DNA of 64,000 bases, from contig OZ243096.1 in the NCBI GenBank assembly GCA_965212165.1, positions 2,294,001 to 2,358,000 of the forward strand, read 5' to 3'. A program made the position numbers and the translations under genes. A model generated the notes under the pieces. It was given only the letters and a program-made list of their open reading frames with translations, had not been told where the DNA came from and ran no database searches. This DNA comes from RHLJ01 sp965212165 (GTDB lineage: Bacteria; Bacteroidota; Rhodothermia; Balneolales; Balneolaceae). Position 1 is the stretch's first letter. Every line of letters starts with the position of its first letter. Positions 8,043-16,558 of this stretch are shown one piece after another.

Positions 8043-8713
8043 GTTCTGAAAAATTGAAAGTAATAGCTATTGGAGATATTCATGGCTGTTCAAAAACTTT
8101 AAATGCATTATTAAAACGGTTGGATGAAACCTTTGGTAACTCTCGAGAATATGTTTTCTTAGGGGATTATGTTGATAGAGGACCTGACTCAAAAGGGGTT
8201 ATTGATATATTGATTGATTTTGCAGAAACACATAAATGTGTGTTTTTAAGAGGAAATCATGATGCCATGCTACTAATGGCTTATCCTAGAAGAGATATGT
8301 TAGATTGGTATGATAATGGTGGTGATGCTACTATGGAGTCATATCAAAATGGTGACTCAAATATCAATATACCTCAAAAACATCTACGTTTTTTTATAAA
8401 TACTAAATTGTACTACGATACACCTAATTGGTTTTTCGTACATGGTGGACTTCCACCAGATAAAACGATCAAGGAATCTATTGATAATAGATCTTTATGG
8501 AATAGTTTTCTTTGGAGAAGAGATCATCTTGAAAGTGAAGATAATGTTTGGGAAAAAACCGTAATATTTGGTCATACACCATCACGGTCTCCAATTACTG
8601 GTAAAAACTTACTTGGTATAGATACAGGATGCGTATATGAACATTATGGTAAATTAACAGCAGTACTACTTCCAGAAATGGATTTTGTACAACAAAAGAG
8701 AATAGATTTTTAA
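8039..8713 (+). CDS. PPP-family serine/threonine-type phosphatase (metallophosphoesterase)
   Basis: A 224-residue cytosolic protein with the three core metal-binding blocks of the PPP phosphatases: GDIHG (12-16), GDYVDRGP (42-49) and RGNHD (71-75). VHGG and GHTP follow in the C-terminal half. These residues hold a di-metal centre that cleaves phosphate esters. Bacterial relatives include PrpA/PrpB protein phosphatases and ApaH-like diadenosine tetraphosphatases. The protein is closer to the short PrpA/bacteriophage type than to full-length ApaH, but I cannot name the substrate. It is coupled to nusB by a 4-base overlap and followed 17 bases later by ychF. Confidence 0.85.
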   Translation: MSSEKLKVIAIGDIHGCSKTLNALLKRLDETFGNSREYVFLGDYVDRGPDSKGVIDILIDFAETHKCVFLRGNHDAMLLMAYPRRDMLDWYDNGGDATMESYQNGDSNINIPQKHLRFFINTKLYYDTPNWFFVHGGLPPDKTIKESIDNRSLWNSFLWRRDHLESEDNVWEKTVIFGHTPSRSPITGKNLLGIDTGCVYEHYGKLTAVLLPEMDFVQQKRIDF

Positions 8714-8730
8714 AATAAATTATAGAATAA

Positions 8731-9825
8731 ATGAGCTTGAAATGCGGAATTGTTGGGCTACCCAACGTAGGTAAATCAACACTTTTTAATGCACTTAGTA
8801 ACGGTGGTGCAGAATCAGCTAACTTTCCATTTTGTACAATTGATCCTAATGTTGGACAGGTTTCAATACCTGATGAACGACTTCTGAACTTGTCTAAAAT
8901 TGCGGGATCTGCGAACGTAATTCCTACTGCTATTGAGTTTGTAGATATTGCTGGATTGGTTGCCGGTGCAGCAGAAGGAAAGGGTAAAGGAAATGCATTT
9001 CTTTCGCACATACGCGAAGTTGATTTAATAATACATGTAGTTCGCTGTTTTATAGATGATGACATTATACATGTTGAAGGTAATGTTGATCCAGAAAGAG
9101 ATATTGCCATAATTGAATCTGAATTGATACTAAAAGATCTTGAGAGTGTTGAGAAAAGAGTTGATACTTTAAAGAAGCAATCGAAGAGTGGAGATAAAGC
9201 ATTTAAAGCTCAATTAGATGTTGTAGATCGATTGAGAACTCACCTTGAAGATGGAAATACTGCTCGTACTTTTGAAGTCTCAGAAGATGAAAAGGCGGTC
9301 TATCGCGATTTGTTTCTACTTTCATCAAAACCAGTTCTATATGCTTGTAATGTTGGAGAAACAGACTTGGAAGAAGGAAATGAGTTAGTTGAAACCGTTG
9401 AAAAAGTAGCTTCAGAATTTGGTGATGAAGTAGTAATATTCTGCGCAAAAATTGAAGCAGAAATTGCCGAGTTAGATGAAGATGAGAAAGAAATGTTTTT
9501 AGAGGAGCTTGGCGTTTCAAGTGCTGGCTTAGATCGACTAATACATGCAGCATATGCTGAGCTAGGGTTAATTACATATTTTACTGTTGGGCCTAAAGAA
9601 GCGAGAGCATGGACTATAAAAAAAGGTACAAAAGCTCCACAAGCAGCTGGTGTTATTCACACAGATTTTGAGAAAGGTTTTATTAGAGCTGAAACGATTG
9701 CCTATGATCATTTCATGGAGTTTAATGGTGAAAAAGGGGCTAAAGAAGCAGGTAAAATGCGCCAAGAAGGAAAAGAGTATGTTGTCTCTGATGGAGATAC
9801 TATGCTCTTTAGATTTAATGTGTAA
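8731..9825 (+). CDS. ychF: redox-regulated ATPase YchF (Obg family)
   Basis: A 364-residue, full-length YchF/OLA1-type P-loop protein associated with ribosomes. The G1 loop GLPNVGKST is at residues 9-17, DIAGLV (G3) is near residue 70, and the G4 position reads NVGE rather than NKxD, the change that makes this family prefer ATP. A coiled-coil insertion is seen around 125-190 (ESVEKRVDTLKKQSK). The C-terminal TGS domain contains FTVGPKEARAWTIKKG. It is the last gene of a nusB-phosphatase-ychF run and converges on the VTT membrane protein. Confidence 0.97.
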   Translation: MSLKCGIVGLPNVGKSTLFNALSNGGAESANFPFCTIDPNVGQVSIPDERLLNLSKIAGSANVIPTAIEFVDIAGLVAGAAEGKGKGNAFLSHIREVDLIIHVVRCFIDDDIIHVEGNVDPERDIAIIESELILKDLESVEKRVDTLKKQSKSGDKAFKAQLDVVDRLRTHLEDGNTARTFEVSEDEKAVYRDLFLLSSKPVLYACNVGETDLEEGNELVETVEKVASEFGDEVVIFCAKIEAEIAELDEDEKEMFLEELGVSSAGLDRLIHAAYAELGLITYFTVGPKEARAWTIKKGTKAPQAAGVIHTDFEKGFIRAETIAYDHFMEFNGEKGAKEAGKMRQEGKEYVVSDGDTMLFRFNV

Positions 9826-9834
9826 ATCTAGTAC

Positions 9835-10503
9835 TTAGGCTTTTTCTTTTTTTAATTTCTTCTTATTGAAATAAAGAAATCCAGCCCATACTAAGGTCAT
9901 TCCACCAAATATTCCTATAAAAGTAAATATTGCTGGAGATGGATTATCTATACTACTTATAGAACCTGAATATGCTGCAATAATAGAATAGGGAAGTGTA
10001 CCGATCATATAAAACAATAGATATTTTAGATAAGGCATTCTAGTGACTCCAGCAAGACAAGAAGTTACTTCAGGTAGCATAGGTGCTGCTCTACAAAGCA
10101 TTAAAGAAAATGGTCCAAATTGTGAGAAAAGTGTTTTCATCTCTTTAATTTGATCTTCATCTTTGCTAATAAAATTCAATAGCTTATCACCGTGAAAACG
10201 ACTAATTACATAGCCCATAGTACCTGCTGCAATCATTCCTAAAGTTGAGTATAAAACTCCAAGTTCTAATCCTAGAAAAAAACCTGATAGAATAGTTAGG
10301 GAGAGAGTAGGGATGGCAATAAATAAATCTACCATCATTAGAAGAATAATAATTAGACCAACTATCCAAGGTGAAACTGATAATGCTTCTTCTAGCCAAA
10401 ACTTAATATCATCTACAGATAAAACTCCTAAAACTTTAAATAAAAGAAGGGTAAAGGTGAAAAAAGCCCCTAGTAATAGAACAAACTTTATTAATGCTTT
10501 CAT
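9835..10503 (-). CDS. TVP38/TMEM64 (VTT/DedA-like) membrane protein
   Basis: A 222-residue protein with about five hydrophobic segments. The VTT core motif region reads GFFLGLELGVLYSTLGMIAAGTMGY and FSLMLCRAAPMLPEVTSCLAGVTRM, the pattern of the TVP38/TMEM64 (SNARE-associated or DedA-like) family of inner-membrane proteins. Members are linked to lipid flipping and membrane homeostasis, but the substrate of this one is unknown. The C-terminus is a short Lys-rich tail (NKKKLKKEKA). It lies 21 bases after the DUF3095 gene on the same strand, so the two may be co-transcribed. It converges on ychF with a 9-base gap. Confidence 0.88.
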   Translation of the reverse strand: MKALIKFVLLLGAFFTFTLLLFKVLGVLSVDDIKFWLEEALSVSPWIVGLIIILLMMVDLFIAIPTLSLTILSGFFLGLELGVLYSTLGMIAAGTMGYVISRFHGDKLLNFISKDEDQIKEMKTLFSQFGPFSLMLCRAAPMLPEVTSCLAGVTRMPYLKYLLFYMIGTLPYSIIAAYSGSISSIDNPSPAIFTFIGIFGGMTLVWAGFLYFNKKKLKKEKA

Positions 10504-10524
10504 GTATAAACTGTTAGAAAAGAG

Positions 10525-11736
10525 CTAAGTTTTTTTGGTTAAACTAGCTTTTTTTGAAAATCGATCCATTCTTTTTTTGAGCGCTTTAGATGCCATAATA
10601 TATCCACCTCTGCTCCCGTCCACAAAATGGATATGTTGCCTGTGCCATGCAAAAACCATACAGGTAATTAATGCACTTTCAGATTTATGAATTCCATAAG
10701 CTAATTTTGAGTTTTTATATTGTTCATCTAGGAAAGCTTCGAATTCTTCAATCTGATCTGTTCGACAACTAATTACTAAACGAATCATATCATCAAATTT
10801 ACGATGATCGTTATTTAAAACCATATCAGGTTTATAATAACTCCAATCAGTTTCAGAAGTTTTTTTATTGTATTTCATAAAATACTTACCCATGAACGTC
10901 CTAAAAATTACTTCCAATAAATAAGTAATTTTAACATACCAAGATCTTCCTGCAGTTCTGAATTTTGTCTCACCTGCTAGTTTATCAGGAGATAAAGTCA
11001 TTTTAAGCGATTCCAAAAGTATGGGATTTGTTTTATCATCAAATCCAAAATACTCACGCATTTTAGTAAATACTGAGTTATAAATAACCGAATGATTGTC
11101 AATTGACTCATTGGCTTGAATCAATATTGAGTAAACAAATAAGTTCTCTTTCTTAACTTCCTGCCAACGACATTCTAATCCTGAAAAATCCACTTCTTTA
11201 GGGTCATCTTTTGGAACTTTAATAATGAATTCAGAGTCAGGTTCTGACTTTAGTAGCTCATCGGCCTGATTTAATCCTCCCCCCATAAAAACAGCCTGAT
11301 TATAGAACTCAGATACTTTAAACTTGGCAATTTTAACATCATAGTTTCGCTTTCTTATTTCTGAAATGGGATAAATTCCAGTTCTCAGCTCTAAACCATA
11401 AGCTACTTCTCCAACATGTTTAGAAGCAATAAACACTTTTTTTACCGTCTCGAAATATTCAGGAGGAAAACAAACAGAACAACCATCTCCACCAAAAGAA
11501 AAAGGTATATCAGCTTTCTTGGATTCATTCATAATACCAATGATTGGAGAAGCGCCAAGAATATTTACCCATTTATATTTTTCCTCATTTATGGCTTTGG
11601 AAGAATTAATGATATCAGTAACGCCAACGTACCAATCATCTGGAATCGACTGATAATGTGCTGGGTCAGAAATTTCAAAGAAAGATTCTAGAACAGGTAA
11701 TTTTGAATAAAACTGAGTTGAGGACTCTTTAGGCAT
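10525..11736 (-). CDS. DUF3095 family protein, nucleotidyl-cyclase-like
   Basis: A 403-residue cytosolic protein. The N-terminal half (about 35-200) has the DUF3095 pattern: PDDWYVGVTDIINSSKAI with Asp41, then IPFSFGGDGCSVCFPP with GGDG at 82-85. The two Asp positions resemble the metal-binding Asps of class III nucleotidyl cyclases and the GGDEF fold. The C-terminal half has no motif I can name. Cyclase activity is therefore plausible but not shown, and the family's function is not established as far as I know. The gene is followed by the VTT membrane protein on the same strand. Confidence 0.75.
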   Translation of the reverse strand: MPKESSTQFYSKLPVLESFFEISDPAHYQSIPDDWYVGVTDIINSSKAINEEKYKWVNILGASPIIGIMNESKKADIPFSFGGDGCSVCFPPEYFETVKKVFIASKHVGEVAYGLELRTGIYPISEIRKRNYDVKIAKFKVSEFYNQAVFMGGGLNQADELLKSEPDSEFIIKVPKDDPKEVDFSGLECRWQEVKKENLFVYSILIQANESIDNHSVIYNSVFTKMREYFGFDDKTNPILLESLKMTLSPDKLAGETKFRTAGRSWYVKITYLLEVIFRTFMGKYFMKYNKKTSETDWSYYKPDMVLNNDHRKFDDMIRLVISCRTDQIEEFEAFLDEQYKNSKLAYGIHKSESALITCMVFAWHRQHIHFVDGSRGGYIMASKALKKRMDRFSKKASLTKKT

Positions 11737-11806
11737 TGTGAGGATAGTTATAATGTTCAGACAATAGAATGTTTCTTTCTATGTACGAAAATACTCAGTG
11801 AATGGA

Positions 11807-12370
11807 TTAGTTTGAATAGATATCAGTGGTATCTGAAGGAATACTATATGGATCAATTCGATCATAAACTACCCAAGCATCTCTAAATCGTCTTTTAAGA
11901 AGGTTTGAGAAGTAGATTGCAAGATCTCTTTTATGAAAATCGCCCACATGAACACGATAGTATGGAGCTTTAAAAAAAGTGTAGGTATTAGCTTGATAGC
12001 CAACAATAGTTGTATCAGACCAAATTCTAAATATTGAAGCAATGGTATCAGCTAGTGCAACATTTTGACCTGAATAAATTTGAACTCTATATCCCTCAAA
12101 CAGATCTGTTTCACTATCAGAATCATCCTCAACTTTAATCTGTATGTATTCATCAGGAATATTATTACTTCTGTTTGAATAAGTATCTGAAAGTGAACTT
12201 CTATACGGATCTAAATAGGATGCAGAAGGCTCGTCTGAGGTTTGGTCTTTCACCTCATTTTTTGGCTCTAATGGTATTTCATCAGTTGAAGGGATGTTAA
12301 CAATAGGTTCAGAACTTGAGCAAGCAAGTATGAAAGCTATTGCAACAAATATTGCATATTTGTTGATCAT
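11807..12370 (-). CDS. SPOR-domain lipoprotein
   Basis: I take the start at the ATG at 12370, which gives MINKYAIFVAIAFILACSSSEP: a lipoprotein signal with the lipobox Cys at residue 17. A longer in-frame extension would overlap the upstream gene and hide this signal. After an acidic, low-complexity stretch (about 20-90) comes a SPOR-type domain (about 92-172), starting EGYRVQIYSGQNVALAD and ending RFRDAWVVYDRI. SPOR domains bind glycan strands stripped of stem peptides, often at division sites. The protein has 187 residues. Its ATG lies 1 base after the stop of the truncated aldehyde dehydrogenase, so it is in that operon despite an unrelated function. Confidence 0.85.
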   Translation of the reverse strand: MINKYAIFVAIAFILACSSSEPIVNIPSTDEIPLEPKNEVKDQTSDEPSASYLDPYRSSLSDTYSNRSNNIPDEYIQIKVEDDSDSETDLFEGYRVQIYSGQNVALADTIASIFRIWSDTTIVGYQANTYTFFKAPYYRVHVGDFHKRDLAIYFSNLLKRRFRDAWVVYDRIDPYSIPSDTTDIYSN

Positions 12371-12371
12371 A

Positions 12372-13250
12372 CTAATATCCAACGGGGTGCCAAGTAGTTT
12401 TGGTTTCTTGAAAATCGACAATATAATAGGGGCCAAATGCATCTTCACTATACCAATCCGATATAGTTTTTTTGATAACTCTTTTAATATTTGAAGAAGC
12501 ATTTTCATCAATCATTTTTTTCATTTCTATAGACAATTTATCAGTATAACTGATAGTGTTTACATCCATATGTGAGCTAAAATGTTCCGCTAATTCTTCT
12601 TTTTTTCCTGTCAAAATATTAACGACACCACCTGGTACATCAGATGAGTTTAAAACTTCAGCAAAAATTATTGAAGAAAGTGGGTATGCTTCTGAGGCAA
12701 GAACTACACATGTATTACCACCAGCAATTACAGGTGCTATAGTAGATACTAAGCCCAAAAGTGGGCTATTTTCTGGTGCTAAAATTGCAATTACACCTGT
12801 AGGATCTAATAAACTAAAATTAAAATGTGCACTTGCTACAGGATTTACAGATCCAAAAACTTGTTGATACTTATCAGTCCAACCCGCATAATAAATAAGA
12901 CGATCAATAGATTCATTTACATCAGCCTCTGCTTCAGCTGAAGTAAAGCCAATTAACGAAAGTTGTTTTTCAAATTCTGCTCGTCGACTTTCAAGCATCT
13001 CTGCAATTCTATATAGTATTTGCCCGCGATTATAAGCACTTCTGGATTTCCATCCATTAAAAGCACCTCTTGCAATCTTAATAGAATCACGTAAATCTTT
13101 TCTAGAACATAAGCATGCATTTGCAAGCAGATTCTTTTCACTGTCGAATACTTTATAGAAACGTCCAGATTCGGTTCTTGGAAAATTTCCACCGACATAA
13201 ATTTTGTAGGTTTTTAATACTTCTAAATGCTTAGTCATTTCTTCTTCCAA
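12372..13250 (-). CDS. truncated aldehyde-dehydrogenase-like protein lacking the catalytic domain
   Basis: A 292-residue protein aligned by eye with the N-terminal NAD-binding part of aldehyde dehydrogenases: IYVGGNFPRTESG, ARGAFNGWKSRSAYNRGQILYRIAEMLE, VIAILAPENSPLLGLVSTIAPVIAGGNTCVVL and VPGGVVNILTG. After the position of the usual AFTGS block (here ISYTDK) it skips the LELGG glutamate and the whole Cys-containing catalytic domain, ending in a short tail with TKTTWHPVGY. About 480-500 residues would be expected. The frame is clean, so this looks like a maintained short form rather than fresh decay. It lies 3 bases after the full dehydrogenase. A structural or regulatory partner role is inference. 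Confidence 0.85.
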   Translation of the reverse strand: MEEEMTKHLEVLKTYKIYVGGNFPRTESGRFYKVFDSEKNLLANACLCSRKDLRDSIKIARGAFNGWKSRSAYNRGQILYRIAEMLESRRAEFEKQLSLIGFTSAEAEADVNESIDRLIYYAGWTDKYQQVFGSVNPVASAHFNFSLLDPTGVIAILAPENSPLLGLVSTIAPVIAGGNTCVVLASEAYPLSSIIFAEVLNSSDVPGGVVNILTGKKEELAEHFSSHMDVNTISYTDKLSIEMKKMIDENASSNIKRVIKKTISDWYSEDAFGPYYIVDFQETKTTWHPVGY

Positions 13251-13253
13251 TAA

Positions 13254-14762
13254 TTATTTCAAATTCACATATGCAGCCAAACCATGAAGTCCGCCTTCCC
13301 GTCCGACTCCACTTTCTTTAAATCCACCGAATGGAGAAGTAGGATCAAATTTATTATAGGTATTAGCCCAAACAACTCCTGACCTGAGTTCTGAACCTAC
13401 TTTAAATATTTTAGAACCTTTGTCTGTCCAAACGCCACCAGCTAACCCAAATGGAGTATTATTAGCTTTATCGATTGCTTCATCAGCAGTTCTAAATGTT
13501 TGGACAGTTAGAACCGGGCCAAAAATTTCTTCCTGAACTACACGATTGCTTTGAGATACATTAGTAAAAAGGGTAGGGCGAATAAAATAACCGCTATCTG
13601 GGATTTTACATTTACTTTGGTATACATCTGCACCTTCTTCAAGGCCAATTTCTAAGAATGAGTTAATGGTATCAAATTGTTGGCTTGAGTTTATCGCGCC
13701 TATATCTGTGTTTTTGTCAAGTGGATCACCAACGATTAAAGACTCCATTCGATCTTTCAACTTATTAATTACTTGATCAGCTACACCTTCTTGAACTAAT
13801 AATCTTGATCCAGCACAACATACATGCCCTTGATTAAAGAAAATTGCATTGATAATTCCTTCTACAGCTTGATCTATGGCAGCATCTTCAAATACAATTA
13901 AGGCACCTTTACCACCAAGCTCGAGTGTAAACTTTTTATCAGTTCCTGCAAGTGATTTTTGAATTAACTTCCCAACTCTTGTTGAGCCAGTAAAAGCTAT
14001 TTTATTGATGTCTTTATGATTTACAATTTCTGAACCAGTTTGTCCAGCACCTGTCACAATATTTATAACTCCTGCTGGAACACCAGCGTCTTTTACTAAT
14101 TCAGCAAACTTAAGAGCTGTTAGTGAAGTTGTTTCTGCTGGTTTTAGTACAACTGTATTTCCACAAGCAAGAGCTGGAGCTATTTTCCAAGCCAGCATTA
14201 ATAATGGGAAATTCCATGGTATAATCTGACCACAAACACCTAAAGATTCTGGCTCTTTACCAGGGAAAGCGTAGTCGAGTTTATCAGCCCAGCCTGCATA
14301 ATAAAAGAAATGTGCTGCAGCTAAAGGTACATCTACATCTCTTGATTCACGTATTGGTTTTCCACCATCAATGCTTTCAAGTACAGAAAACTCACGTGCT
14401 CTTTCCTGAAGCATTCGAGCAATTCTATATAAATACTTACCTCTAGCTTTTGCCGATAGGGAAGACCACTCTCCATTATATGCTTTTCGAGCTGCTTTTA
14501 CTGCTTTATCAACATCACTTTGTGTAGCTTCTGCAAACTCTGTTATTACTTCTTTGGTAGCAGGATTGGTGCTCTTGAAATATCTTCCTTTTGATGGCTT
14601 TACAAATTTACCATCTATAAATAACTCATACCGATCTTCAATACTAACATGATCTGTGCTTTCTGGAGCAGCGTCATATTCCCATAAAGAAGCAAAATCA
14701 AGCTTAGAATTTGGAGAAGTCGGTTTGTAGGGTGTTTCTTTTGTTTCCGTAGTTTGAGGCAT
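13254..14762 (-). CDS. aldehyde dehydrogenase (NAD(P)+), full length
   Basis: A 502-residue, complete enzyme of the aldehyde dehydrogenase superfamily that oxidises aldehydes to acids with NAD(P). Visible motifs: IIPWNFPLLMLAWKIAPALACGNTVVLKPAE, the cofactor block IAFTGSTRVGK, LELGGKGALIVFEDA with the general-base Glu near 282, and NQGHVCCAGSRLLVQE with the catalytic Cys near 315. The C-terminal PFGGFKESGVGREGG block is intact. It lies 18 bases after deoC. The neighbourhood suggests it removes acetaldehyde released by DeoC, a known arrangement in deoxyribose catabolism; the substrate here is inferred. Confidence 0.95.
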   Translation of the reverse strand: MPQTTETKETPYKPTSPNSKLDFASLWEYDAAPESTDHVSIEDRYELFIDGKFVKPSKGRYFKSTNPATKEVITEFAEATQSDVDKAVKAARKAYNGEWSSLSAKARGKYLYRIARMLQERAREFSVLESIDGGKPIRESRDVDVPLAAAHFFYYAGWADKLDYAFPGKEPESLGVCGQIIPWNFPLLMLAWKIAPALACGNTVVLKPAETTSLTALKFAELVKDAGVPAGVINIVTGAGQTGSEIVNHKDINKIAFTGSTRVGKLIQKSLAGTDKKFTLELGGKGALIVFEDAAIDQAVEGIINAIFFNQGHVCCAGSRLLVQEGVADQVINKLKDRMESLIVGDPLDKNTDIGAINSSQQFDTINSFLEIGLEEGADVYQSKCKIPDSGYFIRPTLFTNVSQSNRVVQEEIFGPVLTVQTFRTADEAIDKANNTPFGLAGGVWTDKGSKIFKVGSELRSGVVWANTYNKFDPTSPFGGFKESGVGREGGLHGLAAYVNLK

Positions 14763-14780
14763 AATTATATTCTTAAGTTA

Positions 14781-15680
14781 TCAATCCACTGAAAAATAAT
14801 CGGGAGACTGGTATTGTCCTGTTTCTTGTTTAACAATTTGCATAAGTACATCATTAGCGAGAGAACTAGCTCCGAATCTGAAATACTCATTGTTTAGCCA
14901 AGCAGCGCCAAGTGTTTCTTTAACTAACACTAAATATTGAAGTGCTTGTTTAGCAGTTCGAATACCACCTGCAGGTTTCATGCCGATCATTTTACCTGTT
15001 TTATAATAATAGTCACGAATAGCTTCAAGCATAACTAAAGTAACAGGTTGTGTAGCAGCAGGACTAATTTTACCTGTTGATGTTTTAATAAAATCTCCAC
15101 CTGCTTCCATTGCTAGATCACTTGCTTTACGCACATTTTCATAAGTGTGTAATTCACCTGTTTCAAGAATCACTTTTAAATGGGCATCTCCACACGCTTC
15201 TTTTATAGCAGCTATTTCATCAAACACTCTATTGTATTCTCCTGAAAGAAAAGCTCCACGACTGATAACCATATCCACTTCGTCAGCTCCTTCAGATACT
15301 GCAAATTTGGTGTCATCGATACGAACAGAAAGAGGAGCCATACCACTTGGAAAAGCAGTGGCTACACTTGCAACATGTATTCCAGATCCAGTGACATGTT
15401 TTTTTGCAATACGCACCATCGTTGGATACACACATACAGCTGCCACTTTAGGTAAATCAGGCATAGATGCATATGGAAGTTTTGCTTTTTGACAAAGTTG
15501 AATAACCTTTCCATCAGAATCTTTTCCTTCAAGAGTGGTTAAATCCATCATGCTTAGTGCCATCTTAAGAGCTTGAACTTTTGATTCTTTCTTTATGCTT
15601 CTTTTATTTAAACGAGAAACACGTTCTTCAATGGCAACCTGATCAATAGGTTTGGTAATAGAATAATCTGTTAAGGACAT
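14781..15680 (-). CDS. deoC: deoxyribose-phosphate aldolase
   Basis: A 299-residue class I aldolase that splits 2-deoxyribose 5-phosphate into glyceraldehyde 3-phosphate and acetaldehyde. Schiff-base and proton-relay lysines are in HLKVILETGEL and FIKTSTGK, and the catalytic Asp region is EGADEVDMVISRGAF. Phosphate-binding GMKPAGGIRTAKQA is also present. It belongs to the longer (about 300-residue) DeoC group rather than the 220-residue group. It is the first gene of an operon with two aldehyde dehydrogenase-type genes and a lipoprotein, a setting that fits deoxynucleoside salvage. Confidence 0.96.
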   Translation of the reverse strand: MSLTDYSITKPIDQVAIEERVSRLNKRSIKKESKVQALKMALSMMDLTTLEGKDSDGKVIQLCQKAKLPYASMPDLPKVAAVCVYPTMVRIAKKHVTGSGIHVASVATAFPSGMAPLSVRIDDTKFAVSEGADEVDMVISRGAFLSGEYNRVFDEIAAIKEACGDAHLKVILETGELHTYENVRKASDLAMEAGGDFIKTSTGKISPAATQPVTLVMLEAIRDYYYKTGKMIGMKPAGGIRTAKQALQYLVLVKETLGAAWLNNEYFRFGASSLANDVLMQIVKQETGQYQSPDYFSVD

Positions 15681-15746
15681 ACTTTTGTTAACTTCATTTC
15701 CTTACAAATTAAGAAAATTTGAGCTTAACCGTTTTTCAAATCAGAA

Positions 15747-16013
15747 TTAAATATTAGTTAGATTTGCATGAGCTCTAGATACTTGGCTAGAAAGATCAAA
15801 AATAAGCCGAAAACTGAATTCATTATCAAATGTATAATCTACTGATAACTGTTCTAATAGTGTGTTTATTAGCGTGAAACCAAGGGATTTTGTTCGTTTA
15901 AAATTGTCAAGACTTACACTAGGTCCATTATCCATATAAATAGCATGATATTTACCATCATTAAAATTCAATTCGAATTTAATTTTCGGGTTATAAACGT
16001 ACTGAAAGCATAC
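15747..16013 (-). pseudogene. decayed C-terminal fragment of a sensor histidine kinase ATPase domain
   Basis: The open frame runs from just after a TAA at 16016 to a stop at 15747. Translated throughout, it reads VYNPKIKFELNFNDGKYHAIYM, then DNGPSVSLDNFKRTKSLGFTLINTLLEQL, then RLIFDL. This matches the end of the HATPase_c domain in HisKA_2-type kinases: the DNG G1-box, a SLG G2-like box and LINTL..QL. The N-box, dimerisation domain and sensor part are missing. The only start codons are a TTG at 15971 and codons too late in the domain. I read it as a remnant of a deleted kinase gene. It could still yield a short protein of about 74 residues. Confidence 0.65.
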
Positions 16014-16093
16014 TTAATTTAATATTTGATAAATTCCTTCAATTACATTAACTAATTGTCGTACAATTAATTAAATCAAAGCATAGGAGTGAT

Positions 16094-16510
16094 ATGGAAT
16101 CAGAAATTAACTGGCTAGCAGTAGTTGCAGCCTCATTGGTTGGATTTGTAGTTGGGTTTTTGTGGTATGGTCCAGTATTTGGAAAAGCCTGGATGGCAGA
16201 ATCTGGTATGACAGAGGAAAAAGCAAAAGAAGGAAATATGGGTAAGATTTTTGGTCTTGCATTTATATTTCAATTTATCATGGCGTATTGTCTCGCGATG
16301 TTCTTTTTTGGAACTCCAGAAGGAGCGGCTCAAATAACCATTGGGAGCGCCACTTTTTATGGGTTCTTAACAGGAGCGGGTTGGATACTTCCAGCTTTTG
16401 CAATAAGTGGATTATTTGAACAAAAATCATGGAAGCTGATTTTAATTCATGGTGGTTATTGGGTGGTAACCTTTACCTTAATGGGACTAGTTCTCGGAGC
16501 TTGGAGATAA
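16094..16510 (+). CDS. DUF1761 family integral membrane protein
   Basis: A 138-residue protein with about four hydrophobic helices (8-30, 52-74, 80-106, 115-136). The N-terminal motif VGFVVGFLWYGPVFGKAWMAESGMTEE is the DUF1761 hallmark. The family is of unknown function. It starts after a possible ribosome-binding site (ataggagtgatATG). The gene stands alone and ends before a strong hairpin terminator at 16527-16558. No regulatory neighbour helps to place it. Confidence 0.85.
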   Translation: MESEINWLAVVAASLVGFVVGFLWYGPVFGKAWMAESGMTEEKAKEGNMGKIFGLAFIFQFIMAYCLAMFFFGTPEGAAQITIGSATFYGFLTGAGWILPAFAISGLFEQKSWKLILIHGGYWVVTFTLMGLVLGAWR

Positions 16511-16526
16511 TTTTCCAAAGATCATT

Positions 16527-16558
16527 AAAGCGGACTTCTAGCGAAGCCCGCTTTTTTT
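16527..16558 (+). terminator. intrinsic terminator of the DUF1761 gene
   Basis: AAAGCGG (16527-16533) pairs with CCGCTTT (16548-16554). An inner CTTC/GAAG pair (16535-16538 with 16543-16546) is separated from the outer stem by one mismatch, and a run of T follows. The last codons and stop of the convergent membrane-protein gene (stop at 16538) lie inside the stem, so the two genes share this DNA. Confidence 0.8.

Noticed and set aside
12371..12511. Longer start of the SPOR lipoprotein
   Set aside because: It would overlap the upstream gene and place the signal peptide inside the protein; the ATG at 12370 starts a clean lipoprotein signal.
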